Source: Planctomycetaceae bacterium
GTDB taxonomy: Bacteria > Planctomycetota > Planctomycetia > Pirellulales > UBA1268
Direction: 5' to 3'
Length of the DNA: 6,445 bases
Assembly: GCA_018694455.1 (NCBI GenBank)
Contig: JABHNP010000213.1
Coordinates: 1-6,445, forward strand
The translations under genes and the position numbers were made by a program. Within the stretch, counting starts at the first letter, position 1. Each line of letters opens with the position of its first letter. Under the pieces are notes generated by a model. The model made no database searches, was not told where the DNA came from, and saw only the letters and a list, made by a program, of their open reading frames with translations. Positions 1-6,159 of this stretch are shown here, in pieces.

Positions 1-1
1 A

Positions 2-874
2 CGGATTCCAGTGGTGTTTATCCATGGGCTAGCCAGTGATGAAGGCACGTGGTTCGACATGATTAATGATTTGCGGGCATGCCCATTTTTTCAGCGATAC
101 TATGAACCCTGGGTGTACCACTATCCAACGGGCGCCTCGTTCCTTCCCGCCTCTGCAGTTTTGCGACAGAGTCTACGTCGAATTGTGCGGGAGCTTGATC
201 CGGAAGGTGAGGAAAAGCAACTTCAGAACCTGGTGCTGGTTGGTCATAGTATGGGCGGGCTACATGCAAAACTTCAGGTGGTGGCATCGGGAGACCATCT
301 CTGGAATGCAATGGCGAGAGTGCCGTTTGATACAGTTCGTATGTCTCCAAGCATACGAGCCAAGATAGAGCCATCACTCTTTTTCAAACCGGTTACAAAT
401 GTCACACGAGTGGTATTCATTGCGACACCGCATCAGGGCTCATCACTCGCCTCATTAGCTCTTGGGAAAATAGCATCGCTTACCGTTGAGCGGCCACCAG
501 AACTCACTGCTATTCACGATCAGTTGGTTGCAGAGAACCCGGGCGCGTTACGGCCGGAGTTTGAAGAGGCGCTACCGACTACGATCCAATTGCTTGCACC
601 AAACTCACCATTACTCGATGCATTGTACGGCCTTCGACCTCCTTGCTGGGTCACAATTCACAATGTTATTGGCGTGGCTCATCATACGCTGCGCGGTGAG
701 CGGACTGATTGTATTGTCTCGGAAACGAGTGCTCGGCATCCAGGGGCAATAAGTGAACTCGACGTCAGAGCAACGCACACAGGTGTTCACCATTCATTGA
801 CGACTATCGCTGAGATTGAGCGAATCTTACAACTCCACCTGATCGAAACAGGGCTGCGTACAATTGGCAAATAA
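2..874 (+). CDS. Alpha/beta hydrolase, lipase/esterase-like (5' truncated by window edge)
   Basis: The reading frame is open to the left edge, where it begins R-I-P-V-V-F-I-H-G, so the true start lies outside the window. The GTG at 11 is probably an internal valine. Counting that codon as residue 1, the hallmarks of a serine alpha/beta hydrolase are visible. There is an oxyanion-type HGL motif at 5-7 after a hydrophobic strand, a nucleophile elbow GHSMGG at 78-83 with Ser80, and FIATPHQGSSLA at 136-147, as in PGAP1-like and lipase-like hydrolases. Near the end, Asp233 in RTDCIVS is the likely acid, and one of His256, His260 or His261 in THTGVHH is the likely base. A lid-like insertion of about 45 residues follows the elbow. 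The substrate cannot be read from sequence; an ester or lipid is the family expectation. No signal peptide can be judged because the N-terminus is missing. The next gene has its own likely promoter. Confidence 0.85.
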   Translation, partial: RIPVVFIHGLASDEGTWFDMINDLRACPFFQRYYEPWVYHYPTGASFLPASAVLRQSLRRIVRELDPEGEEKQLQNLVLVGHSMGGLHAKLQVVASGDHLWNAMARVPFDTVRMSPSIRAKIEPSLFFKPVTNVTRVVFIATPHQGSSLASLALGKIASLTVERPPELTAIHDQLVAENPGALRPEFEEALPTTIQLLAPNSPLLDALYGLRPPCWVTIHNVIGVAHHTLRGERTDCIVSETSARHPGAISELDVRATHTGVHHSLTTIAEIERILQLHLIETGLRTIGK

Positions 875-913
875 TGGCACGACGTGCGGAGTCTTGGTCT
901 GGTGGGCTGTCTA

Positions 914-949
914 AAAGGCTTTTCTTCTTGTGCCTTTACGACATTTTTT
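914..949 (+). terminator. Weak Rho-independent terminator candidate after the hydrolase gene
   Basis: AAAGGC at 914-919 pairs with GCCTTT at 932-937 across a 12-base loop, and a run of six T lies at 944-949. The stem is short, the loop is long and the T run starts six bases after the stem, so this is only a candidate. Its place between two genes that seem to be separate units is what makes it plausible. Confidence 0.2.
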
Positions 950-1014
950 GGTACGGATAATGTGCTGAGTTAACCATTGTTCACACATTCGTTCATAAAC
1001 GGTAATGTTGGAGT

Positions 1015-1042
1015 TTGGTATTGAATTTGTTTGGGTTATGAT
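1015..1042 (+). promoter_or_regulatory. Candidate sigma70-type promoter for the DUF1559 gene
   Basis: TTGGTA at 1015-1020 (4 of 6 match to TTGACA) and TATGAT at 1037-1042 (5 of 6 match to TATAAT) are separated by 16 bases. Transcription would begin near 1049, giving a leader of about 40 bases before the ATG at 1090. That start point would leave the in-frame GTG at 1051 essentially at the mRNA end, which supports the later start codon. Confidence 0.3.
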
Positions 1043-1075
1043 CAGGTGGGGTGGAAAACATACATCATTTACTAC

Positions 1076-1080
1076 GGGAG
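1076..1080 (+). promoter_or_regulatory. Ribosome binding site deciding the DUF1559 start
   Basis: GGGAG lies 9 bases upstream of the ATG at 1090. The alternative in-frame GTG at 1051 would add 13 residues ahead of the usual short, basic leader of these proteins, so 1090 is preferred. Confidence 0.55.
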
Positions 1081-1089
1081 TTTTCTTCT

Positions 1090-2262
1090 ATGAGTTATGT
1101 AAAAAAACGGGTGGTAAGCCGGAAAGCATTTACGCTTATCGAACTGCTTGTAGTTATTGCGATTATCGGTGTTCTTGTTGGCCTACTCCTGCCAGCAGTC
1201 CAGCAGGCGCGAGAAGCAGCGAGAAGAAGTCTTTGTACTAGTAATCTCAAGCAGTTGGGCCTTGGGCTTCATAATTTTGCCGATTCAAACAAGGAACGGT
1301 TTCCGGCTCAAAACGGTGGTACATGTTGCTGGACAAGTGGGCTTAACTGCAATAATTCAAACAATGCGAATCGGAGAAGTGTTTTTCTCGAATTGTTACC
1401 GTTCCTTGAAGAGGCCTCTGTGTATGAAAAAATGATGGCCGGCTATGGTGGTCGCACCGTAGGCGGTGTGTATCCGTGGTGTCGTTGGGATGATGTATGG
1501 AATGTGTCTCCTGCGGCATATCGTTGTCCGAGTGATCCCGCAGATGGATGGGAAGAAGGTTCCACAAATCCACGTCAATCCGGAAATTATGTTGCATGCA
1601 CAGGTGACAATGTGCATCAGCACAATGGTCGAGGAACGGTTGGCAACTGGAATGCTGATACGGGCAGGGGAGTGTTTTATCCTGCTACGTACGATTCGAG
1701 TAATAAGATTTCCTCAACTGGCTGCAGGTTTGCAAAAATCACGGATGGTCTCTCGAATACAATCGCCTTGAGTGAGGTAAGGCATCATCTTGAAACCAGT
1801 GGCGCTCCCACGGCGGCTGGGGAAAAAGACAGTATTTTTCAGTACGAGGCAGTTGGTATCACCGGAATTCGGAATAATCCGAGTCTCTGTCTTAGTTATA
1901 ACTCTGGAGGGTCCTTACCGGCCGGGACGTCGAGAAAAGGGAAACGAGGAAATTGCTGGCGAGATGGCCAGGTTGGTCGATCGGGATTCAACACGGTGTT
2001 GCCACCGAACTCGCCATCCTGTTCACAACAGAACAACCAGAATGCCGATGCTACAACTGTTGTCTACCCGCCAACAAGTGGTCATCCCAGCGGTATTGTT
2101 GTTGTCATGGCTGATGGGGCGACAACCTTTATCAACGACAATATTGATTACAATGGTGGGTCTTCTCAGGCCCCTCGTAGAGACGCAACCGGTGCAAGCC
2201 CGTATGGTGTCTGGGGCGCTATGGGAACCAAGGCCGGTGGGGAATCTGTTTCCCAGCCGTAA
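1090..2262 (+). CDS. DUF1559 protein with prepilin-type N-terminus and H-X9-DG motif
   Basis: The 390-residue product has a short basic leader (KKRVVSRK) and then the type IV pilin-like motif KA|FTLIE. Prepilin peptidase would cut after Ala13, leaving Phe14 as the mature first residue and the conserved Glu18 at position +5. A hydrophobic helix follows (about 19-37), then QQAREAARR. The next marks are those of the large planctomycete DUF1559 family: NLKQLGLGLHNF (52-63), FLELLPFLEE (99-108), YRCPSDP (144-150), TDGLSNT (218-224), and the C-terminal H-X9-DG signature with His332, Asp342 and Gly343. About eleven cysteines occur in the mature part, suggesting disulfides outside the cytoplasm. The residue before the cut is Ala rather than the commoner Gly. 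Role unknown; presumed membrane-anchored and exported. The gene is followed at 99 bases by a lipoprotein gene, a usual partner in this phylum. Confidence 0.93.
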   Translation: MSYVKKRVVSRKAFTLIELLVVIAIIGVLVGLLLPAVQQAREAARRSLCTSNLKQLGLGLHNFADSNKERFPAQNGGTCCWTSGLNCNNSNNANRRSVFLELLPFLEEASVYEKMMAGYGGRTVGGVYPWCRWDDVWNVSPAAYRCPSDPADGWEEGSTNPRQSGNYVACTGDNVHQHNGRGTVGNWNADTGRGVFYPATYDSSNKISSTGCRFAKITDGLSNTIALSEVRHHLETSGAPTAAGEKDSIFQYEAVGITGIRNNPSLCLSYNSGGSLPAGTSRKGKRGNCWRDGQVGRSGFNTVLPPNSPSCSQQNNQNADATTVVYPPTSGHPSGIVVVMADGATTFINDNIDYNGGSSQAPRRDATGASPYGVWGAMGTKAGGESVSQP

Positions 2263-2285
2263 TTGGCTTAGTTTATTTTTCATCA

Positions 2286-2308
2286 ACAGGATCGATCGTC
2301 GATCCTGT
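2286..2308 (+). repeat. Perfect 10-bp inverted repeat (hairpin) between the DUF1559 and lipoprotein genes
   Basis: ACAGGATCGA at 2286-2295 and its exact reverse complement TCGATCCTGT at 2299-2308 flank a three-base loop, TCG. The hairpin begins 24 bases after the DUF1559 stop and ends about 50 bases before the lipoprotein start. No T run follows it on the plus strand, so it is not a standard intrinsic terminator. It could be an mRNA 3'-end stabiliser, a partial terminator setting the ratio of the two products, or an operator. Confidence 0.7.
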
Positions 2309-2348
2309 CGACCCGTTGGTGCCTCTTAGGTGTGCCAGAAATTTGGGA

Positions 2349-2354
2349 AGGGAG
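2349..2354 (+). promoter_or_regulatory. Ribosome binding site deciding the lipoprotein start
   Basis: AGGGAG sits 7 bases before the GTG at 2362, within a purine-rich stretch (2345-2357). The earlier in-frame GTG at 2332 has no well-spaced purine motif, and using it would put extra residues, some acidic, ahead of the signal peptide. Confidence 0.55.
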
Positions 2355-2361
2355 AAGAATT

Positions 2362-2886
2362 GTGGAAGTCAAATTTTTCGGACCACGAGGCTTGCTACTA
2401 CTCACCGCGTGTATTCTCGGTCTGGCCTCAGGCTGTTCTCGAGGGCGGCAGTATCCGCCAACACATTCTGTCAGTGGTGTGGTGACGGTCGATGGCCAGC
2501 CAGTCGCGGATGCGATCGTTTCTTTTCTGTCTGACAATGGTCAGTACCCGGCAAATGGTTCTACGGACGCTTCGGGGCGATATGAACTTACTTCGTTTAC
2601 TCGTGGTGATGGTGCAATGGAGGGTTCATTTCGGGTAACGATCGTCAAATACGAAAAAGAGGGTGGAGACAAGGCTGCAGGCAGTGCAGAGAAGCCAGCA
2701 GCCGAAGAAGCTGAGGCGGAGGAAACAGGAAACGAGGGCTACGTGCCGGCAGGTATGGTTGTATCGCAGCACGACACAGGTCCAAAAAACCTTTTACCGA
2801 AGCAGTATGCAGATCAGCAGGAAACGCCTTTGACTGCTGCTGTACGTGCAGAAGAGAATTCGATCGACTTCGACCTGTCCAAGTAA
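2362..2886 (+). CDS. Small lipoprotein with carboxypeptidase-regulatory/transthyretin-like domain
   Basis: Starting at GTG 2362 the product has 174 residues. A lipoprotein signal peptide is visible: a basic N-terminus, a hydrophobic core LLLLTACILGLA, and ASGC with Cys25 as the likely lipidated residue. LTAC at 14-17 also fits the lipobox, but its hydrophobic core would be too short. The next part, VSGVVTVDGQPVADAIVSF (37-55) then TDASGRYEL (68-76) and GSFRVTIVKY (88-97), is the beta-sandwich pattern of CarboxypepD_reg/transthyretin-like domains. A low-complexity acidic stretch rich in Ala and Glu occupies about 98-125. The C-terminus (LLPKQYADQQETPLTAAVR, then IDFDL) matches the ending usual for such planctomycete lipoproteins. 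Role unknown; probably anchored to a membrane and made with the DUF1559 protein upstream. Confidence 0.88.
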   Translation: MEVKFFGPRGLLLLTACILGLASGCSRGRQYPPTHSVSGVVTVDGQPVADAIVSFLSDNGQYPANGSTDASGRYELTSFTRGDGAMEGSFRVTIVKYEKEGGDKAAGSAEKPAAEEAEAEETGNEGYVPAGMVVSQHDTGPKNLLPKQYADQQETPLTAAVRAEENSIDFDLSK

Positions 2887-2919
2887 GCCGAGTTTTCAAA
2901 ACTAGGAAAGGCTAGCGTG

Positions 2920-4851
2920 CTACACCTGCGGAATCAGGCTTTCGTATTCTTCGACAGATGCATTCTCGATGCATGCCTGAATGATCTTGCGTCCAAGTGG
3001 TTCGAGTTCATTATGATCGAAGTGATTGAGGTGCTCAAGGAAGAACGTTCGCAGAATATCTGCACCCTTGTCGTACGCATCAGTGCCAACTTCCGGTTGC
3101 TTTGAAACGTCAAAGAACAGTGTGCCTATGGTCTGCCCTTCAACCTGCATGGATTCTCGATGATGGCCGAGAAGCGGGCAGCGTGCTGGTTTTAATTCCG
3201 TCGGACGAAAGGTCGCTGATCCTCGTCGAGCGAGGTATTCACGAGCCACCCATTGCGGTGCAAAGCCAGTGTTCCAACAGCCAATGTGCTGGTTTGGAAT
3301 AAGAACAAACAAAGTGCCAGCAGTTTCTCGAATTTGGTTTAAGAGAATGTTCGCTTGATCGACTCGTCTGCCGGTTGCGAATGGCCAGTAGGAGCCAACA
3401 CCCTCACTCTGCATGCCACCTTCATCAACAATTGATGGATTACCATGACCGCGAGGTGCGACAAGTCTCCAGAGCCATGCGAGTGCTGGTGGCAGAACAT
3501 GAAATAGTCCGATGATTCCGTATGTTGGATTCTCACGTGTGCACGGTGGGCATCGAACACCGAAGCTTCGGATATCCACAGAAACCGGTTCGTCGATTAC
3601 ATCACTCACGTACTCACGAGGCATGACAACTCGTGGGTTTGGGCAGCGTTTGCCCGGCTCGTCTTCAGTGTGTTCCCAGATGAGTGTTGTGGCGTTGGGC
3701 TGGGCCTTCAGGTTCAGAAAAAGAAGTGGGCCGGGTGGTGATATTGTGAGTTTTTCAAGTTGTGGGTCGATGCCGTACTCCTCAATGTGGTTTACGCGAA
3801 TAAACCAGGCACTTTCTGCATCCATAAGGCTCAGTGAACCGGGTTGAGAATCTTCCCCCTTCAGTGCAGGGTGGCAGAGGGCCATGTCATCAGTGACAGG
3901 GTGAAGTTCACAGCCTCGAGGCAAGGCAAGAGACCGCGAGTCATTGGTCACTGTATTGGTCGCCAGTTTGAGTTGCCCGTCAGCTTCGCGGTGCATGTGT
4001 TCGAGCATCTCACTTTTGCCGCCGCCACTGGCTCCCTCGTGCATGATCGTCGTGACATTCTCATAAGGAGTCACAACTTGGACGGTCGAACAATGAGCTG
4101 TTGTCCATGGTGTTTCTGCCCGTTCTCCCATGGTCAGCAGCATTCCATAGACACCTTTCTTCGCGGAAGGGCCCGGGTAGAGGTTATAGCTGAAGAGTTC
4201 ATGAAGGCTGGTGCTGTCATCAAAACGTCGATTGTGAACGACCACTTGTTTGCCGTCGAAGTGTGTGTGGCGAAATGGTGGAGCGACGTAGACAACAGCC
4301 TCGTGATAGTAGCTGTCAGCCTGGTCTAATACTTGCTGGACAGGAGTAATGCCTTGGAGTAACGCCAATCCGAGAGCAAAGAATCCGGCATTCGCTGGAC
4401 AGATCGCTACTGCGTCGAGTGGCTTGTCCGGCACGCCGGACTTAAAGAAAAAACAGCCAATTGGTTGTGTCTTCAGCCACTCGATGGTCTCGTTCCGAAG
4501 GCCATCAAATTCCTGCCCAAATCGTTTTGAAAAAGTAGGTTTGTCCGTGTTCTGATCGTCAGCGATGACCATGCATTCCGGGTCGCGACGACGCATATAT
4601 GCATCAAGGTAATTTGCTGCAATTCCATTGGTGGTGTTGCATACTTTCGCTTCGGGTACAAACCCACGGTTCGGAACGTCGTAGCCCACCGTATAGAAAC
4701 CATCTTCGCTGCACTCATCAGCCGGGGCGGCTGCGGCGACGAGCTGTTCAACAGAGTCGAAAAGCGTGAGTTGGCCGGCCGCGTCGGCTGCTTCGAGAAT
4801 CGACATGGTTGTCGAGGAAAGCGTAAGTCCGGGAAGTCGTGAAATAGGCAT
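2920..4851 (-). CDS. Divergent ATP-type PEP carboxykinase-fold protein (possibly DUF4914 family)
   Basis: This 643-residue cytoplasmic-looking protein has no signal peptide or membrane segment. Compared from memory with E. coli PckA (about 540 residues), it shows the active-site motifs in the same order. Tyr225-x-Gly and Lys231-Lys232-Gly match YGGEMKKG (Lys213 binds Mn), and His253-Cys-Ser matches the metal ligand His232. GASGGGKS at 273-280 is the P-loop, Asp321-Asp322 the kinase-2 motif, and NPRVVMP (405-411) matches NTRVSYP with the catalytic Arg333. FHVLPP (450-455) matches FGVLPP. YMRRRD near Arg88 may stand for the substrate-binding YTGRSP, but GRSP itself is absent. GKSE also resembles HPr kinase, a related fold. 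A CPPC pair occurs at 434-437. The family name DUF4914 is a recollection, not checked. Whether it makes PEP or has another kinase role is unknown. The start is uncertain: ATG 4851 and ATG 4806 both lack a clear ribosome site. Its 3' end converges on the lipoprotein gene 33 bases away. Confidence 0.8.
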   Translation of the reverse strand: MPISRLPGLTLSSTTMSILEAADAAGQLTLFDSVEQLVAAAAPADECSEDGFYTVGYDVPNRGFVPEAKVCNTTNGIAANYLDAYMRRRDPECMVIADDQNTDKPTFSKRFGQEFDGLRNETIEWLKTQPIGCFFFKSGVPDKPLDAVAICPANAGFFALGLALLQGITPVQQVLDQADSYYHEAVVYVAPPFRHTHFDGKQVVVHNRRFDDSTSLHELFSYNLYPGPSAKKGVYGMLLTMGERAETPWTTAHCSTVQVVTPYENVTTIMHEGASGGGKSEMLEHMHREADGQLKLATNTVTNDSRSLALPRGCELHPVTDDMALCHPALKGEDSQPGSLSLMDAESAWFIRVNHIEEYGIDPQLEKLTISPPGPLLFLNLKAQPNATTLIWEHTEDEPGKRCPNPRVVMPREYVSDVIDEPVSVDIRSFGVRCPPCTRENPTYGIIGLFHVLPPALAWLWRLVAPRGHGNPSIVDEGGMQSEGVGSYWPFATGRRVDQANILLNQIRETAGTLFVLIPNQHIGCWNTGFAPQWVAREYLARRGSATFRPTELKPARCPLLGHHRESMQVEGQTIGTLFFDVSKQPEVGTDAYDKGADILRTFFLEHLNHFDHNELEPLGRKIIQACIENASVEEYESLIPQV

Positions 4852-4924
4852 ATGTCTGTTGATAGTTTCTGGTCAGTCGAGTGGTGGAAAGCGATGCCGC
4901 CTGTCTCATCGCAGAATTTGATTA

Positions 4925-4953
4925 AGTATAAGCCTTTTTTTCTTGAGTGATGA
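4925..4953 (-). promoter_or_regulatory. Candidate promoter for the PEPCK-like gene
   Basis: Read on the minus strand, TATACT (4930 down to 4925) matches TATAAT at 5 of 6 positions. The hexamer 17 bases upstream, TCATCA, is a poor -35. Transcription would start near 4918, giving a leader of about 65 bases. Only the -10 is persuasive. Confidence 0.2.
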
Positions 4954-4998
4954 ATATCAGCCTTAGAAGCCCGGAATGAGGGCGTTGTTTGCAAATTT

Positions 4999-5029
4999 TT
5001 GCGAAAATAAAGATAGAAAACGGAATAAT
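4999..5029 (+). promoter_or_regulatory. Candidate promoter for the asparaginase gene
   Basis: AATAAT at 5024-5029 (5 of 6 match) lies 19 bases after TTGCGA at 4999-5004 (4 of 6 match) in an AT-rich stretch. The spacing is longer than ideal. If it is used, transcription would begin around 5036, just before the inverted repeat at 5038-5065. Confidence 0.2.
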
Positions 5030-5037
5030 GTGCAGTC

Positions 5038-5065
5038 TGTCGGCCGAGGCTTATATCGGCCGACA
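5038..5065. repeat. Perfect 10-bp inverted repeat with nested TCGGCCGA palindromes; operator or leader-hairpin candidate
   Basis: TGTCGGCCGA (5038-5047) and TCGGCCGACA (5056-5065) are exact reverse complements separated by the 8 bases GGCTTATA. Each arm contains the self-complementary octamer TCGGCCGA, so the octamer also recurs directly, 16 bases apart (5040 and 5056). It lies in the divergent spacer, 48 bases before the asparaginase ATG. No T run follows on either strand, which argues against a plain terminator. A binding site for a dimeric or tetrameric regulator, or a 5' leader hairpin, fits better. Confidence 0.65.
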
Positions 5066-5096
5066 AAAGGTTGTTGCTACTTCATTCGTGGTTGCT

Positions 5097-5104
5097 AGAG
5101 GTGA
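5097..5104 (+). promoter_or_regulatory. Ribosome binding site deciding the asparaginase start
   Basis: AGAGGTGA lies 9 bases before ATG 5114. An in-frame TTG at 5105 would directly abut the site and is rejected. With the ATG as residue 1, the catalytic residues also fall at the numbers known for the R. etli enzyme. Confidence 0.6.
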
Positions 5105-5113
5105 TTGTCTGTC

Positions 5114-6136
5114 ATGGTTGAATTTCCGAAATTACTCGTTGTGCAACGTGGCAGGGAAGAAGAGTCGTTTCATCGTGGCAGGGCGGTCGTTGTCACTGAA
5201 GCCGGTGAGCGAATCCTGAGCATGGGTGATGTCGAAGCAACAGTGTTTCCAAGGTCGTGTCTCAAACCAATCCAAGCCTTGCCGTTGGTCGCAAGTGGTG
5301 CCGCTGAAAAATACAGCCTCTCCGATGCTGAAATAGCACTTGCATGTGGTTCACACGGAGGGTCACCGCTTCATGTGGCAACAGCACAATCAATTCTCAA
5401 AAAGATTGGCTTATCTGCTGATGCACTTGAGTGTGGTGTTCACTGGCCGCTTGACTCAGTTGAATCCCGAGTACTCGCTGCGCGTGGAGAAGAGCCAACT
5501 GTTCTTCACAACAACTGCTCTGGAAAACACTGTGGGTTTCTTGCAGTTGGTGCAGTTCGTGGTCTTGATGTGGCTGGCTATATAAACGCAAGTCACCCGG
5601 TCATGCGTGAAGTGACCAGTGCGATCTCTCTACTGACAGGTGTCGAACTCCATGAATCACAGGCGTGTATCGATGGGTGTGCGATTCCGGCGTTCTCAAT
5701 GCCCCTTGTTTCAATTGCCACAGGTTTTGCTCGCCTTGGTACAGGGAAAGGCTTGTCTCCCTCGCTTGCAAGTTCAGTTTCTCGTATTCGGTCGGCAATC
5801 GTACAGAACCCAGCCATGCTGTCTGGAAAAGGGAGAGCAGACACCCGCATTTCAGAAGTGTGTCAGGGCGAAGTCTTCGTAAAGTCGGGCGCAGAGGGTG
5901 TCATGGCTGCGTCTATCCCCGCACTTGGCTATGGACTGGCGGTCAAGATCGATGATGGTGCCCAGCGTGCCGCAACGGCAGTCATGGCGAATCTTCTTTT
6001 ACAGGTGCTTCAAAAGCACGAACTCGCTACCGCCAAAGCCATGGAAGTGCTTCAATCGTATGCACGTTTTCCACTCAAAAACTGGAACGGTACAACGGTC
6101 GGCTCTGTTGAACCGGTGTCATGTGCTGGCCGGTGA
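5114..6136 (+). CDS. L-asparaginase, Rhizobium etli type (Asparaginase_II family)
   Basis: The 340-residue product should hydrolyse L-asparagine to L-aspartate and ammonia in the cytoplasm; no signal peptide is seen. It belongs to the R. etli ReAV class, unrelated to the E. coli enzymes. From memory of the ReAV structure, the active site has two Ser-Lys pairs and a zinc held by two cysteines and a lysine. All are present here: Ser48 and Lys51 in RSCLKP, Ser80 in CGSHGG, Cys135 and Lys138 in NNCSGKH, Asp187 and Cys189 in DGCAIP, and Lys257 in VKSGAEG (Lys263 in ReAV). Most residues fall at identical numbers, so the gene is intact and the start well placed. The end, NWNGTTVGSVEP, is the usual family terminus. 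It is transcribed away from the PEPCK-like gene and shares its 262-base control region with it. Some homologues are annotated only as asparaginase family proteins, so the substrate is inferred. Confidence 0.93.
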   Translation: MVEFPKLLVVQRGREEESFHRGRAVVVTEAGERILSMGDVEATVFPRSCLKPIQALPLVASGAAEKYSLSDAEIALACGSHGGSPLHVATAQSILKKIGLSADALECGVHWPLDSVESRVLAARGEEPTVLHNNCSGKHCGFLAVGAVRGLDVAGYINASHPVMREVTSAISLLTGVELHESQACIDGCAIPAFSMPLVSIATGFARLGTGKGLSPSLASSVSRIRSAIVQNPAMLSGKGRADTRISEVCQGEVFVKSGAEGVMAASIPALGYGLAVKIDDGAQRAATAVMANLLLQVLQKHELATAKAMEVLQSYARFPLKNWNGTTVGSVEPVSCAGR

Positions 6137-6159
6137 ATTGTCTACGGCTATTCTGCCAG

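Noticed and set aside
877..887. Palindrome GCACG-A-CGTGC just after the hydrolase stop
   Set aside because: The central gap of one base gives at most a 4-bp stem, with no T run after it. Chance is enough to explain it.
1051..1089. Upstream GTG start giving a DUF1559 protein 13 residues longer
   Set aside because: The ATG at 1090 has GGGAG at good spacing and gives the normal short basic prepilin leader. The likely transcription start is next to 1051.
1790..2329. Open frame of 179 codons on the plus strand inside and beyond the DUF1559 gene
   Set aside because: It is in a different frame from the DUF1559 protein, whose H-X9-DG and TDGLSNT motifs fall in this stretch. The shadow protein is Arg-rich and has no family features.
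2891..2903. AGTTTT-C-AAAACT inverted repeat in the 33-base gap between convergent genes, as a two-way terminator
   Set aside because: The symmetry is real, but the one-base centre leaves a short AT-only stem, too weak for a normal intrinsic terminator.
4935..4941. T7 run in the divergent spacer as a terminator tail
   Set aside because: No stable hairpin precedes it on the plus strand, and no gene ends nearby in that direction.
4473..5066. Open frame of 197 codons on the minus strand overlapping the start of the PEPCK-like gene and the divergent spacer
   Set aside because: It runs in another frame over the N-terminal coding region, shows no recognisable motif, and the overlapped frame has clear PEPCK-like motifs.
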